Shown here: piece after piece, positions 27,301 through 33,066 of the stretch
How positions within the stretch are numbered: position 1 is the stretch's first letter
Layout of the letters: each line of letters starts with the position of its first letter
Assembly: GCF_964355755.1 (NCBI RefSeq)
Contig: NC_092678.1
Location: 6,232,922 to 6,296,921, forward strand
DNA: 64,000 nt
Source: Antedon mediterranea
Lineage: Eukaryota > Echinodermata > Crinoidea > Comatulida > Antedonidae
Direction: 5' to 3'
Made by a program: the position numbers and the translations under genes
The notes under the pieces: generated by a model
Databases searched by the model: none
Seen by the model: the letters and a program-made list of their open reading frames with translations, nothing else
Told to the model about the DNA's origin: nothing

Positions 27301-30297
27301 CGAAAGATCAAAGGTGAAGTTGAAAGAACTTTTACACAATATTCAGCTATAAAAATAGCAATTGTATAACAAGCACAAATAAGCACCAATACAAATGTAG
27401 ATTCATATCTAGAAATGCAACGTAAAGCAAACATCTCATATGACGTAATTGCTTTGTTGGTATTTTTAAACTTACTTACTTTCAATGGAATAACATGATT
27501 ATTGAATATTATCACTTTAAATGAGCAGCCACGAGTTATACCAGGCACATGACAATAACAATGTGTGTAGGTGACAATTACAAAGAATTGGTGTATTTAT
27601 CTACCCACAAGAAGATTATTACACAATGTGTACCTAAATCATTACAATACCACTATACTATCAATATATATATATTATTCCTTAAGCTCTGTCTACACTA
27701 TCAAACTTTATGTGACAAACAAATGTGATGTGCCCATATATGGACATGATGATGTCATATCACTACCATATATAGGTATATCACTACCATATATAGGTAT
27801 ATCACCATCATATTTGTCAAACACCTTTGATAGTGTAGAGAGAGCTTTAGAAGGGACACTTTCCTGTGAAGCAAACTAAGGGGAATGTATGTTATTAACA
27901 CTGAAGTTAACCCCTATTCTGGGGACATCCTATTAAAGCTTGGTTAGAACGCAACACAAGGACGCAAGTAATTTGACCAATCACAACGTGATGGATGATG
28001 ATTCATTATGTAGTGATTGGTTAAATTACTTACGTTGGGTCCAGTGTTCCCTTAAAAGGGGCTCTATTGTGCTATACTAACAATTCCTAAAAAATCAATT
28101 CTTAAAGCATAGCCTGTTACTAGCACATACCCATAAGCGGAACTTTCTTGTATCTTCTCCCGCAAAAGAACATTAGAATCCATCCAACAATAAAGAACAC
28201 CACAACATGTCTGGTGGAAAAGAATTGTGAATTGTAAATATAATAATCATTCCAGGCCTTTAATTGATAGAATATATATGTATTAGGCGGTAAAAAATGG
28301 TGACACAAGACACAATCATAATATAGATAATATAAAATAGATTATAAATAAATTGACTTCTGACCCGCTGTGTCTGTCTGTCCTTGGGTTGGTTAGCCAT
28401 TGTGTCCAAAACAGTCTGGTCACCATCGTATTTCATTATAACATTCTGACAGCTTTCTGTATTGAGACAATTTTTGTAAAAATTGATAAAACAAATAAAT
28501 AGAACTGTAAAATAAAATGTAATGACAACAAACAAGAGATTTTTCAGAAACAGTAAAACCATGACTGAATAATTTAAATAAATAAGAAGAAACACCAAAG
28601 GAAATATATAAATATAGAATTGAATTGAATTGAAATTTATCTTTATACTGGGTAACCTCTTCAGTCAAAGACTGGTCTCCCAGAGGGCCCAGTTGGTGAT
28701 CAGTGGCTGTGATGTACTAATACACCGGGGTAACCCCCTACTTGTCTCAATTCAATTCAATTCATCGACATTTTTATTCCATAATCAAAATATCGAAAGG
28801 TGTACTAGGTTCTTTAAGGTGCACACGAGCTAGATGTGTACACTGGACCTACGGTTTATAGTCCTAATCCGAGAAGACTCGTTCTACCACCAGAACCATA
28901 GAGTGAGTGAGCCTCGAACCCCTGCCGATGTTATGGCTACATAATTACGGTTCCACTGTCTTAACCGCTCGGCCACTCACTCACATGAGTCACTCACAAA
29001 GACTGAAAAGTCAATCCTCTTTGATTAATTATAAACATTTTGGATTGAATCATTTTGTTTGTCAAGTGATAGTTTCAGTTCTTCGATAAAAAACAATTTT
29101 AAAAACTATTTCAAGTAGTGAACTGAAGTGGCTGGTTTGACATAGTGGGTGGTTAGAAAACTGAGTTCGATAATCGATCGTTGTTTCTTTGTCTTTTCTA
29201 CTACAAATGTAAACAATGTATACAATATCAAACTAGTTTGACAAAAAAGGTGTGATGTGATTATGGTAGTGGTGTTCCCAAATATGGTAGTGATATGATA
29301 TCATCATGCCCATATATAGAGTATAACGGTGTGACGTCACAACGATAGAGGCCACTGCATGGTTTCTAGCCAACCAAAAAATGCGAAGAATAAATAGATT
29401 ATTAAAAACAAATATTTAGTGATCTTTTGAAATTTTAGTTTGTTTTTATTGAAAATTATGAAGTTTTAAAATGACCAAACCATTGGTGATCTGAGAATCA
29501 CTCAGGCAGGTTGAACCAAAGTTGAACGCATTTTTTTTGGTTGGCTAGCAACCACGCAGCGCCACCTTCCGTCGTTATGTCAGCACCGTGATACTCTATG
29601 GGCACATTTTTTTTTCACATACAGTTTGATAGTGTAGGGATTTTACTATAATTATTGCCTAGAGGGATATCTAATAATTTCTTGCAATTTGTATATTTAT
29701 TTTATTTTTATTTATTTTATTTTATTCAATCAAAACCAACAGCGATAAATACCGCCACTAACAGGTTTGAAACATAAAACAATACAACATCAAAAACGGT
29801 TAACAATAAAATACAGATAAAATATATTTATATAAAACATAGATCGCCATGCCATAAACAATTTCAATTAATCAAACAGGTTATGCAGGCTGTTCAAGAA
29901 GCGAACACATAATCGTCCTCTTAAAATAACCAAGTCTATCATTAAAAATATCGATATGATTGCTATTTAGATTATTAAATGTATAAGGTAGTCTATGAAA
30001 AAGTATGCTCATGAGACCCATCACAGTGCGGCTGAAACCTGTTTTTGTTAACTCTTAAAAGTGTTTTTAAAAACCTGAAAATATGATGTATTCTAGATAG
30101 CCGACAGTCTATATGAAAATGTATGAAACCTGTATGTAACACTAAGTCTTCTAAGCTTGTCACTACTTACCAAATTGAGCCAACTCAATAAGTTCTTCAC
30201 ATATCTTTGGTAATTTGTTTATTTCAAAATCATTTTTAAGAAGCAGAAGCAAATCAAAAGTTCGATTTTTCTTCTCTTCATCTTCTATGTTATCCAT
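633..30297 (-). CDS. LRRK2: LRRK2-type leucine-rich repeat kinase, N-terminal 38 coding exons (3' end beyond window)
   Basis: Exons in transcript order: 30171-30297, 28365-28456, 28131-28210, 25323-25411, 23346-23477, 22941-23072, 22519-22644, 21462-21587, 20905-21014, 20598-20677, 20223-20329, 19521-19650, 18984-19120, 18533-18661, 18340-18420, 16783-16922, 16359-16412, 15931-16048, 14561-14652, 14258-14377, 13863-13962, 13497-13595, 12402-12632, 11493-11591, 10676-10828, 10174-10374, 8686-8781, 7896-8113, 7294-7404, 6313-6449, 5240-5391, 4463-4583, 4172-4283, 3795-3869, 3565-3675, 3118-3356, 2705-2825, 633-762. Each has AG/GT borders, and phases agree at every junction (4708 nt). Human LRRK2 reaches the same ROC point near residue 1460; this model is about 110 residues longer, mostly in the linker. 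The family is a large Ras-like GTPase/kinase acting on membranes and Rab GTPases. The armadillo N-terminus favours LRRK2 over LRRK1. Least certain: exons 2, 3 and 27. The first in-frame ATG after the 5'UTR was taken as start. Confidence 0.9.
803..2603 (-). mobile_element. MITE family A copy split by the LINE
   Basis: The left part 803-879 carries TCTACACTATCAAAC, AGTTTGACAAAAAAG and ATATGGTAGTGATATG; the right part 2532-2603 resumes ATATGGTAGTGATATGACATC and ends ATGTAGACAGAGCTTTAA. This is the parent copy of the nested LINE. Confidence 0.8.
880..2531 (-). mobile_element. CR1/L2/Jockey-like non-LTR retrotransposon, 5'-truncated
   Basis: A reverse-transcriptase ORF runs 2524 to 1110 with RT motifs: FPTALKVAKVIPLFKKGN, HQYGFREKYST, GIFIDFSKAFDTINH, CGVPQGSVLGP and YRLFADDTTLY (catalytic FADD), then a C-terminal end with LWNNLPLVIK. 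The frame shifts once at about 2395-2425, so it is inactive. The 3' end (880-1030) is non-coding with a short repeated AAGTTG tail. It sits inside a family A MITE (803-879 and 2532-2603), flanked by AATAT on both sides. In LRRK2 intron 37. Confidence 0.85.
3565..8113 (-). CDS. LRRK2: LRRK2 exons 28-35: leucine-rich repeats (residues about 1061-1406)
   Basis: Exons 7896-8113, 7294-7404, 6313-6449, 5240-5391, 4463-4583, 4172-4283, 3795-3869 and 3565-3675 carry repeated LxxLxLxxN units: LHKLDLSNNSL, LKHLDLRNNRLKELP, LRELNLSNNSIDLFP, LETLHVSDNQL, VRSVDLSANHLSVLP, LERLSLRNNEL and LTTLDLSRNKELTTLP. The patch CWKSQSLRELLFADNSI (exon 33) and the last repeat followed by LGKLNRLWE match the end of the human LRRK2 LRR just before ROC. 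A donor at 7895 (GTAGGT) was chosen over a nearby alternative because it gives phase 0, needed by exon 29. Confidence 0.9.
3870..4171. other. LRRK2 intron, nothing recognised
   Basis: Unique-looking AT-rich intron sequence between exons 33 and 34; no repeat or coding signal found. Confidence 0.4.
4690..4735. mobile_element. MITE family B end fragment
   Basis: Contains GCGTTGCATTGCTAGTGGGAACCACGC, broken up here as GCGTTGC and GTGGGAACCA, the terminal motif of family B. Another small fragment lies at about 4960-4985. Confidence 0.45.
5030..5196 (+). mobile_element. MITE family A, full copy
   Basis: Both ends are present: AGCTCTGTCTACACTATC at the left and GATAGTGTAG plus AGCTTTA at the right. 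The interior has CATATATGG-type and two CATATCATTACCATATTT-like motifs. Confidence 0.85.
5392..6312. other. LRRK2 intron 30, mostly unique
   Basis: AT-rich intron; apart from a family A MITE at about 6007-6135 nothing is recognised. Confidence 0.4.
6007..6135 (+). mobile_element. MITE family A, diverged copy
   Basis: GTGTCTACACTACCAGAC at the left, GATGTGCCCATATATGGAC inside, and AAACCAGTTTAGAAAGAGCTTTA at the right (read in two parts); ends are degraded. Confidence 0.75.
6806..6930 (+). mobile_element. MITE family A, full short copy
   Basis: TAAAGCTCTGTCTACACTATC at the left matches GATAGTGTAGACAGAGCTTA at the right. The interior is shortened to about 60 bp. Confidence 0.85.
6940..7262 (+). 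mobile_element. tRNA-headed SINE (family SA)
   Basis: Box A GTGGCCGAGCGGTTAAG and box B GGTTCGAGGC are spaced as in a class II tRNA. The body holds GTAGAACGAGTCTTCTCGGA, GGTCCAGTGTACACA and CTTTAAAGAACC, then CCCAGTATAAAG and a tail of AAAC repeats. Best-preserved copy of its family here. Confidence 0.85.
7612..7730 (-). mobile_element. TA microsatellite and truncated MITE family A
   Basis: (TA)n at 7612-7628 is followed by AAGCTCTGTCTACACTATC and two ATATGGTAGTGATATG units; the distal terminus is missing after GACATCATCATGTC. Confidence 0.75.
8455..8600. repeat. Dispersed repeat, copy 1
   Basis: Shares GATTGGCCATG, CAGCCATG, CTTCTCT, ATGATGGC and TGTGATTGTGT in order with 9828-9925. Class unknown. 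Confidence 0.55.
8686..12632 (-). CDS. LRRK2: LRRK2 exons 23-27: Ser/Arg-rich linker with candidate 14-3-3 sites
   Basis: Exons 12402-12632, 11493-11591, 10676-10828, 10174-10374 and 8686-8781 encode about 260 residues (801-1060) of low-complexity, Ser- and Arg-rich linker between ankyrin and leucine-rich repeats. Exon 24 contains DEIWFPGS, aligning with a conserved linker patch in human LRRK2. Exon 25 contains RSYSNP (residues about 940-945), an exact RSxSxP 14-3-3 mode 1 pattern; exon 26 contains RSMSLT and RRNSIS. Human LRRK2 binds 14-3-3 through Ser910 and Ser935 in this linker. Exon 27 has a weaker GTTTGT donor and low-complexity coding, so it is the least certain of the group, though its phase fits. 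Confidence 0.78.
8860..9440. repeat. Two copies of an unclassified repeat plus a short tandem duplication
   Basis: TTCTATGAATGGATGA with flanking TAGGCT and GAACGCTAG occurs at about 8870-8960 and 9262-9352. The second is followed by two copies (9351-9393 and 9400-9440) of AGTACCGTTTTGATT / ACGATCAT / CGGGAAA. No gene is seen between exons 27 and 26 (8782-10173) otherwise. Confidence 0.6.
9828..9925. repeat. Dispersed repeat, copy 2
   Basis: Second copy of the 8455-8600 repeat (GATTGGCCATGTTATGCAGC and following). Confidence 0.55.
9932..10043 (+). mobile_element. MITE family A, short full copy
   Basis: GTTGTCTACACTATCAAAC to AAACTAGTTTGATAGTGTAG plus ACAGAGCT. Central repeats are mostly deleted. 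Confidence 0.85.
10493..10651. mobile_element. MITE family A with two like ends
   Basis: Both termini carry the TTTGTGTGAC/GTCACATAAAG type end (other copies have one of each), with two ATATGGTA-type units inside. It resembles a recombinant copy. Confidence 0.8.
10829..11492. other. LRRK2 intron 24, nothing recognised
   Basis: AT-rich intron between exons 25 and 24; no convincing repeat or coding signal. Confidence 0.4.
11930..12035 (+). mobile_element. SINE SA, 3' fragment
   Basis: Holds TAGTACATCACAGCCACTG, CAGTCTTTGACTGAAGAGG and CCCAGTATAAA followed by an AATC-rich tail, as in the 6940-7262 copy. Confidence 0.75.
12112..12180 (+). mobile_element. Degraded tRNA-headed SINE (family SB)
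   Basis: TATGATGCTTGGCTACC and GATTCAAGTTCTGTC are box A/box B relics in the order seen in better SB copies. Confidence 0.4.
12696..12995 (+). mobile_element. SINE SA, diverged copy
   Basis: AGAACGAGTCTTCTCAGATA, GGTCCAGTGTACACATCTGG and TTTCGAGATGAGTAGG match SA; the tRNA head is badly degraded. A further relic follows at about 13026-13150 (GGTCCAGTGCACACATC, GGTTACCCCGGTGAACT). Confidence 0.7.
13497..14377 (-). CDS. LRRK2: LRRK2 exons 20-22: ankyrin segment and following helical region
   Basis: Exon 20 (14258-14377) encodes an ankyrin-like helix pair with AVEILVQLGANVNHG and a second helix ending VELVRFLLRQ. Exon 21 (13863-13962) continues with ITGLLLMHIGLDIK, matching the place in human LRRK2 where the ankyrin block ends in a leucine-rich helix. 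Exon 22 (13497-13595) is aromatic-rich (TQWFYDTFYS). Residues about 695-800. Phases 0, 0, 1. The ankyrin block is short, as in vertebrate LRRK2. Confidence 0.82.
14401..14500 (-). mobile_element. MITE family A, truncated
   Basis: TAAGCTCTGTTTACACTATC then two ATATGGTAGNGATATG units; the right terminus is missing. Confidence 0.75.
14561..30297 (-). CDS. LRRK2: LRRK2 exons 1-19: armadillo-repeat domain (residues about 1-694)
   Basis: Residues 1-42 are charged (MDNIEDEEKKNR start), followed by helical repeats with the armadillo pattern of small and hydrophobic residues, for example VQSACCMALHYLLSHG (exon 5), REAFWALNTMAHP (exon 6), VQMACCSLIETFAR (exon 7) and VVVAIQLITCLAEV (exon 13). Exons 5-8 are 132, 132, 126 and 126 nt, all phase 1-1, about one repeat per exon. 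Exon 2 (28365-28456) has a weak GTCAGA donor and exon 3 (28131-28210) is short; both were accepted because they restore phase between exons 1 and 4 and match the expected repeat spacing. In human LRRK2 this domain packs against the kinase and binds Rab29; that function is transferred from the family. Confidence 0.85.
14698..14765 (-). mobile_element. MITE family A, solo-end relic
   Basis: GTCTACACTATCAAACTAGT start, one ATATGGTAGTG, then directly TAGTGTAGAC: an internal deletion derivative. Confidence 0.7.
14766..15700. other. LRRK2 intron 18, no gene seen
   Basis: Mostly unique sequence. Splice phases of exons 18 and 19 fit directly, so no exon is required here. A family A fragment lies at about 15704-15760. 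Confidence 0.45.
15704..15760 (-). mobile_element. MITE family A fragment
   Basis: Only the centre and one inner arm remain: TGATGTCATCATGTCC, ATATATGGACACATCACA. Confidence 0.6.
16085..16305 (-). mobile_element. LINE 3'-end fragment
   Basis: TTTACCCAGGGTGGCCC and TTTCCATTGGGGCCCTGC next to an ATTT-repeat edge read, on the minus strand, as the 3' end of a non-LTR element with a TAAA-rich tail. A long A run at 16233-16252 lies inside. Confidence 0.5.
16625..16768 (-). mobile_element. MITE family A, nearly full
   Basis: GTGTGACAAAAAAGTGTGATG on the left (read as two parts), two ATATGG units, and GTTTGATAGTGTAGACAAGG on the right. It ends 15 nt before LRRK2 exon 16. Confidence 0.8.
17070..18000. 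mobile_element. MITE family B split by a LINE
   Basis: The left half (17070-17180) has GGCTTGGTTCGCACTACTAC and CCATCGCTTATGA; the right half (17950-18000) has TCCTTGCATTGCATCGTAGT and GGGAACCAAG. The LINE at 17185-17945 lies between them. Confidence 0.6.
17185..17945 (-). mobile_element. Non-LTR retrotransposon 3' part with RT C-terminal relic
   Basis: Read on the minus strand, 17910 to 17439 encodes a C-terminal reverse-transcriptase region: FGSIDYCCCSWY, VSKLQRVQNKVIRFVLG, RGAAYTILLTF and LWNSLPHNIKEINLK, ending in a stop. One frameshift is needed near 17840. The 3'UTR continues to about 17190. The sequence differs clearly from the 880-2531 element, so it is a second family. Confidence 0.75.
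17985..18075 (-). mobile_element. SINE SA head fragment
   Basis: GGCCTCAAACCCATGCCGAT is the reverse complement of an SA box B region. Confidence 0.5.
18662..18983. other. LRRK2 intron 13, nothing recognised
   Basis: Unique-looking intron sequence with no repeat or coding signal. Confidence 0.4.
19175..19425 (-). mobile_element. SINE SA, diverged minus-strand copy
   Basis: Shares GGCCAAGGATTACCAATAG, GAACTGGGTTCTTTA, TTATCCGAGAAGACTAG and a box B relic CTTGAACCCATGCC with the copy at 41205-41535. Confidence 0.75.
19763..19912. mobile_element. Palindromic MITE (family C)
   Basis: The left arm AACAAATAATGAATGTTTAT (approx.) and GGTACAAATAATTTCATGAG are mirrored by AAATGAAATTATTTGG and ATAAACAATCATTATTTGTT on the right. 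A second copy lies at 25893-26010 and an amplified version at 50.9-51.7 kb. Confidence 0.7.
20085..20200. repeat. Degenerate ATCA/ATTA simple repeat
   Basis: A run of ATCAATCAATTAATCGATCA-like sequence in LRRK2 intron 11; low complexity only. Confidence 0.6.
21131..21415. repeat. Two copies of a repeat containing the GGGGACAC motif (family G)
   Basis: TTATATTCCAGCATGAACTT plus TTATTAAAGCCAACCCTAA occurs at about 21139 and 21280, each followed by GGGGACAC and a GGGTCCTGAAGGTGT-type end. Family G motifs recur at about 8815, 18185, 27905, 35535, 37350, 42810, 44470, 47805 and 58210. Confidence 0.6.
21748..21884 (+). mobile_element. MITE family A, full copy
   Basis: AGCTGTCTACACTATCAAAC to GTTTGATAGTGTAGACAGCT, perfect over 20 bp; single central units. 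Confidence 0.88.
22046..22145 (+). mobile_element. tRNA-headed SINE SB
   Basis: Box A TAGCTTGGTGGTTAATATGC and box B AGGTTCAATCCTG, then ATCAGGGTTGTAA body sequence shared with the minus-strand copies at 32.0 and 36.1 kb. Confidence 0.65.
22159..22319. mobile_element. MITE family B, full copy
   Basis: The left arm AAGCTTGATTTCCACTAG / ACGCAACGCAAG pairs with the right arm TTGCGTTGCGTTC / TAATGGGAACCAAGCCTT; the middle is palindromic around GACCAATCACAAGCGATGG and CGCTTGTCATTGGTC. Confidence 0.8.
23178..23255 (+). mobile_element. tRNA-like SINE head relic
   Basis: TCAAATGGTAGGGCATG (box A-like) and AGGTTCGAATCTC (box B) are about 35 bp apart; no body is recognised. Confidence 0.4.
23493..24457. 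repeat. 21-bp minisatellite interrupted by a MITE
   Basis: Units of TTAATGTTAACTACTATCCAG, written here as TTAATGTTAACT + ACTATCCAG, with variants containing TGCTAGATC and ACTAACATGTAAA, fill 23493-23819 and 24142-24457. Higher-order alternation of variants is visible on the left. Located in LRRK2 intron 4, abutting exon 5. Confidence 0.92.
23820..24141. mobile_element. hAT-like MITE, 322 bp, perfect 32-bp inverted ends
   Basis: 23820-23851 is the exact reverse complement of 24110-24141 (starts CAAAGAACTTATAACACAAG). The element is flanked by CTAACAT at 23813-23819 and 24142-24148, a 7-bp target duplication within the satellite. No transposase. A CAAAG terminus and 7-8 bp duplication point to hAT, but this is inference. 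Confidence 0.9.
24577..24650 (+). mobile_element. tRNA-headed SINE SB, head
   Basis: GCTATAGCTTGGTGGTTAAC (box A) and AGGGTTCAATCCTGACC (box B). Confidence 0.7.
24919..25065. mobile_element. MITE family B copy
   Basis: AAGCTTGGTTCAAGGTAGAA on the left, TTGCGTTGCGTCCTAGTGGG and AACCAAGCTTTA on the right, with internal GATGGATTATCTGTCGCTTA. Confidence 0.75.
25446..25574 (-). mobile_element. MITE family A copy
   Basis: AAGCCTTGTCTACACCATCA to GTTTGATAGTGTAGACAAGG; about 20-bp ends, shortened arms. Confidence 0.82.
25893..26010. mobile_element. MITE family C copy
   Basis: GTGCAATGGTACAAATAATT followed by TCATAAGATAAAAGATG and a mirrored TAAAAATAGAACATTTCATC arm. Confidence 0.6.
26285..26590 (-). 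mobile_element. LINE 3'-end fragment related to 880-2531
   Basis: AATAGCTATTGCTAATCAAA and GGTTTTCCCCGTAA correspond to AATAGCTTTCGCTAATCAAG and GGTTTGACTCC at 969-995 of the first LINE, and a reverse-complement coding remnant (AGACTTAATATTC, TCTAAAGGCAGG) follows. No intact ORF. Confidence 0.55.
26595..26977. repeat. 53-bp minisatellite, about 7 copies
   Basis: The unit contains TAGTTTATACATCAGGTTAA, CTTGCTTCTTAATCTTAGCA and TGAGGACATTGGT. One copy has a 3-bp insertion (CATGATCAGG). LRRK2 intron 3. Confidence 0.9.
27682..27849 (+). mobile_element. MITE family A, full copy
   Basis: TTAAGCTCTGTCTACACTAT to TTTGATAGTGTAGAGAGAGC, with two CATATCACTACCATATATAG-like units. Confidence 0.85.
27938..28040. 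mobile_element. MITE family B copy inside a family G repeat
   Basis: AAAGCTTGGTTAGAACGCAA, ATTTGACCAATCACAACGTG and a mirrored ATTGGTTAAATTACTTACGT. Family G motifs (GGGGACATCCTATTAAAG, TTAAAAGGGGCTCTATTGT) flank it. Confidence 0.65.
28628..28990 (-). mobile_element. SINE SA, full minus-strand copy with an insert
   Basis: The reverse complement shows GTGGCCGAGCGGTTAAG, GGTTCGAGGCTCAC and the whole SA body to CCCAGTATAAAG. About 50 bp at 28746-28797 (TTCAATTCAATTCATCGAC start) interrupt the body. Confidence 0.85.
29221..29636 (-). mobile_element. MITE family A split by another MITE
   Basis: Left part ATCAAACTAGTTTGACAAAA to CATGCCCATATA (29221-29318); right part TATGGGCACATTTTTTTTTC to GTTTGATAGTGTAGGG (29597-29636). 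Confidence 0.85.
29319..29596. mobile_element. MITE family D, TA target duplication, 278 bp
   Basis: Starts GAGTATAACGGTGTGACGTC and ends CAGCACCGTGATACTC; the arms stay complementary for about 70 bp, to AGCCAACCAAAAAATGCG. TA on both sides (29317-29318, 29597-29598) restores the host MITE exactly. No ORF. TA duplication suggests a Tc1/mariner-mobilised element. Confidence 0.88.
29692..30130 (-). mobile_element. LINE 3' end sharing its tail with the 5S-headed SINE
   Basis: On the minus strand, the ORF C-terminus reads RLPYTFNNLNSNHIDIF, RLGYFKRTIMCSLLEQPA and stop, then a 3'UTR ending CTGTTAGTGGCGGTATTTAT, CGCTGTTGGTTTTGATTGAA and an AAAT-rich tail. The last ~50 bp match the 3' end of the SINE at 58451-58769. 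Confidence 0.78.
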
Positions 30298-31018
30298 AAT
30301 TCTGATTCTGATCTTATTCCTTCTTCTGATTCAATGCGTTCTGCAAATAAAACACAACAAATAAATCGTATGGTATTTTTTGTAGAGCATGGAACATACA
30401 CTTTGATCCCTTGAGTTTACTATGCAACATTATATAGGCCTAGTGACAGTTACTGTACTTAAAAATAAATCTAAATTGTATAATTATAATTTTTATATTA
30501 AGACGAAGTAAAATTAACTGAAATCGTAATTATTAAATAATTAAATAACATGTAGAAACGGCGAAAATGTTTCTATTACAAATTAGCGCAAACAACCAAA
30601 ATGAAACGTAACCGATATGATAAGCAGCGTATCTAGTGGCGCTACATACAAAATAGAGTTGATTTTATCCCGACCAAAGTTATAATACGCCTCAGTCAGG
30701 CCTAACTTTAGAGCCTACCCTGCTGGCTTCCTGCCACTCATACACTGATGGGTGGGTTAATCCTACCGTACCTGCTGGCAAGAAGTTTTTTAGGGCTCTG
30801 CCTAGACGGGCGGAAACCTAGGCCTAGAGACTAGCTAGGGCCTAATTAATTAGGATAGGGCAAGAAGGCCTACCTAGTAGTAGGCTGGCCTAGTAGTACT
30901 AGGCCTAGGCCCTACCTAGCAGGCCTAGGCCTAGTTACTAATTTAGTCCTAGCTATCCGGCCAGCTACATATAGTGCATAATTAAACACTTGAGAAAGTA
31001 ATATTAATCATACTTACT
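30298..31018 (-). other. LRRK2: LRRK2 5'UTR, with probable upstream non-coding exon
   Basis: The start-codon exon extends upstream to 30340, where an acceptor (TTTGCAG on the minus strand) precedes it, giving 43 nt of 5'UTR. A strong GTAAGT donor at 31017-31012 fits a non-coding first exon ending at 31018. The transcription start is not visible. The stretch 30690-30960 between them is dense in CCTAGG/GGCCTA motifs and holds no coding sequence. Confidence 0.45.
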
Positions 31019-32000
31019 GAATTACAACTACCCATTATTGCCTTATCTATTATAAAACACAGCTCTTGTTTTGTTTTTTTTGACAGGTTGTCCATGCATG
31101 TGATTTTGACTTTTTAAACAAACTCTAAAACAACTTCGTACAAGAGGGCGTACTTTGCAATATTTGTATGGTAAGCCTTAATTGAATTTTAAAAAGAACT
31201 TTTCGCGCATTATTTATAAATTATTTATAAATAATGAAAACACACTAGTGTTGCCCGAAAGCTCTGCTACTTTTTTTGGCTGTTTTACTTTATTATTTTG
31301 GTAGTACTTGCGCACAGTGATAATAAATAGGATTTCGTTTACCATTGTGCGCTACTATAATGATAGTGATAATACTTAAGAATTATAAAATTTCAAATGT
31401 CAATATTAATTCATCGGATGCCTACATGACGGATACACGAGTCTCTCTACATCTCTCCCCTATGACAACAATTAACCAAGAAATTGTCATTACGTCTTCA
31501 CAATTTACATCACGTTATTAGGTTAAATACAGATTGTCATCGCCTGACTTACTACTACATAATACGTTGTATCATGGATACTTACACTCAGTACAATAAT
31601 ATTGTTAGAAACACGGCCATGATCAAACCAAGTGGATGTTAAGCCGTTGGTCACTCAAATAAAGAAATTCATTTTGTTGTTTTGATTCCTGGGCATAGAG
31701 AAACAAATATTGGACCCAACGGAGTGATGACTTCATACCTGTAGGCCTAATATGACCATTCTGGCTGCGAATGGGATAATGAATAGGATACTAATGCAAT
31801 CAGCAAGAAGTTTAGCACTGTACGCTATTAATGACGCCAGATTACGTAATTCCTGGTGCCTAAAATGCAAATTTCAAAAGTTCGTGCAGAGAGTAGTTTT
31901 TTTTAATATCTCAGGATTGCTTTTGTGTTGTAACTGAAATTTGAAGACGGAACCGATTTCTTTTAATAGGCCAATGGAATTTGCTAATTGTGATTTTGTT
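31019..32000. other. Intergenic region between LRRK2 and the PAN-like exon
   Basis: No reliable gene. It may hold the LRRK2 promoter and hidden upstream exons of the PAN-like gene, but no core element stands out. Confidence 0.35.
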
Positions 32001-32009
32001 TTGGTTTTT

Positions 32010-32270
32010 GTACGCATCCAACAGCAACAATACAGGACGAAAAAATAGAATTTATGTCGCTTTTGAAGGAGTCGTTTGAGTTACAACCCTAACAGGCAGG
32101 TGTCAGGCAGTTGCGTAACGCGGAGGCTTAAAGCCCCTAATTTAGGAACCCTCCAACCCTCGTGCCTCGGGCTTTTTAAGCATTTTCAACATATTTAATG
32201 CCTGTCAGGATTGAACTCTGGATCTTGGATGGAGCAAGCATGTTAACCACCAAAGCTCCACTCCATTTAA
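32010..32270 (-). mobile_element. tRNA-headed SINE SB, full minus-strand copy
   Basis: The reverse complement starts GTGGAGCTTTGGTGGTTAAC, then box B AGAGTTCAATCCTGAC, and ends GTCCTGTATTGTTGCTGTTG/GATGC. Head and tail match the 36085-36300 copy. Confidence 0.7.
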
Positions 32271-32444
32271 AAAGACCTTTTGGCGAAGATAAAGTTTGTG
32301 TTTTAATCTTGAAGAACTTGACGAAAGATCAAATTTGTAATCAACAGAAAGATTTTTCTCTTATGTTAAAAATAGATATGATTATTAGCAGACATCAGAA
32401 AATATAATATTGTCGTGATTCAATATTATTGCAAATCATTTTGT

Positions 32445-32577
32445 AAAGCTCTGTCTACACTATCAAACTTTGTGATGATGTTGTGCCCATATATGGAAAC
32501 AATGATGTCTTATCACCAACATATCTGGGGTTATCACTGCCATATTTGAGCAGATTCACCTATTCTTGTCAAAACCG
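32445..32577 (+). mobile_element. MITE family A, right end lost
   Basis: TAAAGCTCTGTCTACACTAT at the left, CCCATATATGGAAAC inside, then CTTGTCAAAACC without the final TIR. Confidence 0.72.
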
Positions 32578-32759
32578 CCCAGGAGATGTAAATAAAACGG
32601 TAAAGATGATGAAATCCGAGTTTGAGAAAGGACTTAACTGAGAGTTGAATCCAGTTTTCTGCCTGATATGCAGACATCTTATTAACATTACACTTAAACC
32701 ATATTAAACTTTGTTCACATTATAGATTATGTATAATTTCAATTCTTTTTTTTTTTCAG

Positions 32760-32832
32760 GATTGAGAACAACGGATTGTATTTATTTCGAACGCAACTAC
32801 GTCTCTTTGCATACATCGTGTTTAATATCTAA
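32760..32832 (+). other. Possible upstream exon of the PAN-like gene, damaged
   Basis: A long pyrimidine tract and CAG at 32759 precede an open stretch encoding TDCIYFERNYVSLHTSC, which resembles the first strands of apple modules. It runs straight into a family A MITE (from about 32828) and no donor gives the phase needed by the exon at 33067. Either the donor was destroyed by the insertion or the similarity is chance. Confidence 0.25.
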
Positions 32833-32945
32833 TTTTATGTGACAAACAAATGTGATGTGCTCAAATATGGACATGATGGATGATTTCATAACACTACCGT
32901 ATTTGGGCATATCACTACCATATTTGGGCACATCATCATCACACG
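32828..32945 (+). mobile_element. MITE family A, both extreme ends lost
   Basis: TTTTATGTGACAAACAAATG, then two CATATCACTACCATATTTGG units, ending GGGCACATCATCATC. Confidence 0.7.
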
Positions 32946-33066
32946 ACGCTATAAAATAGTGGTGCACTACGTACGTCGTGATTAATCAAGTGCGTTGCGC
33001 TTACGTTGCGCACAAGAGGTAACATAGCTATAATTTAATTAATTCATTCAATTTGTATCTTTATAG

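Noticed and set aside
27261-27548. 95-residue minus-strand ORF with a hydrophobic stretch
   Set aside because: No splice context, no similarity recognised, and it lies in LRRK2 intron 3 where exon phases already match.
31752-31937. 61-residue ORF as a signal-peptide exon of the PAN-like gene
   Set aside because: The N-terminus is not a convincing signal peptide, and no donor in the required phase was found.
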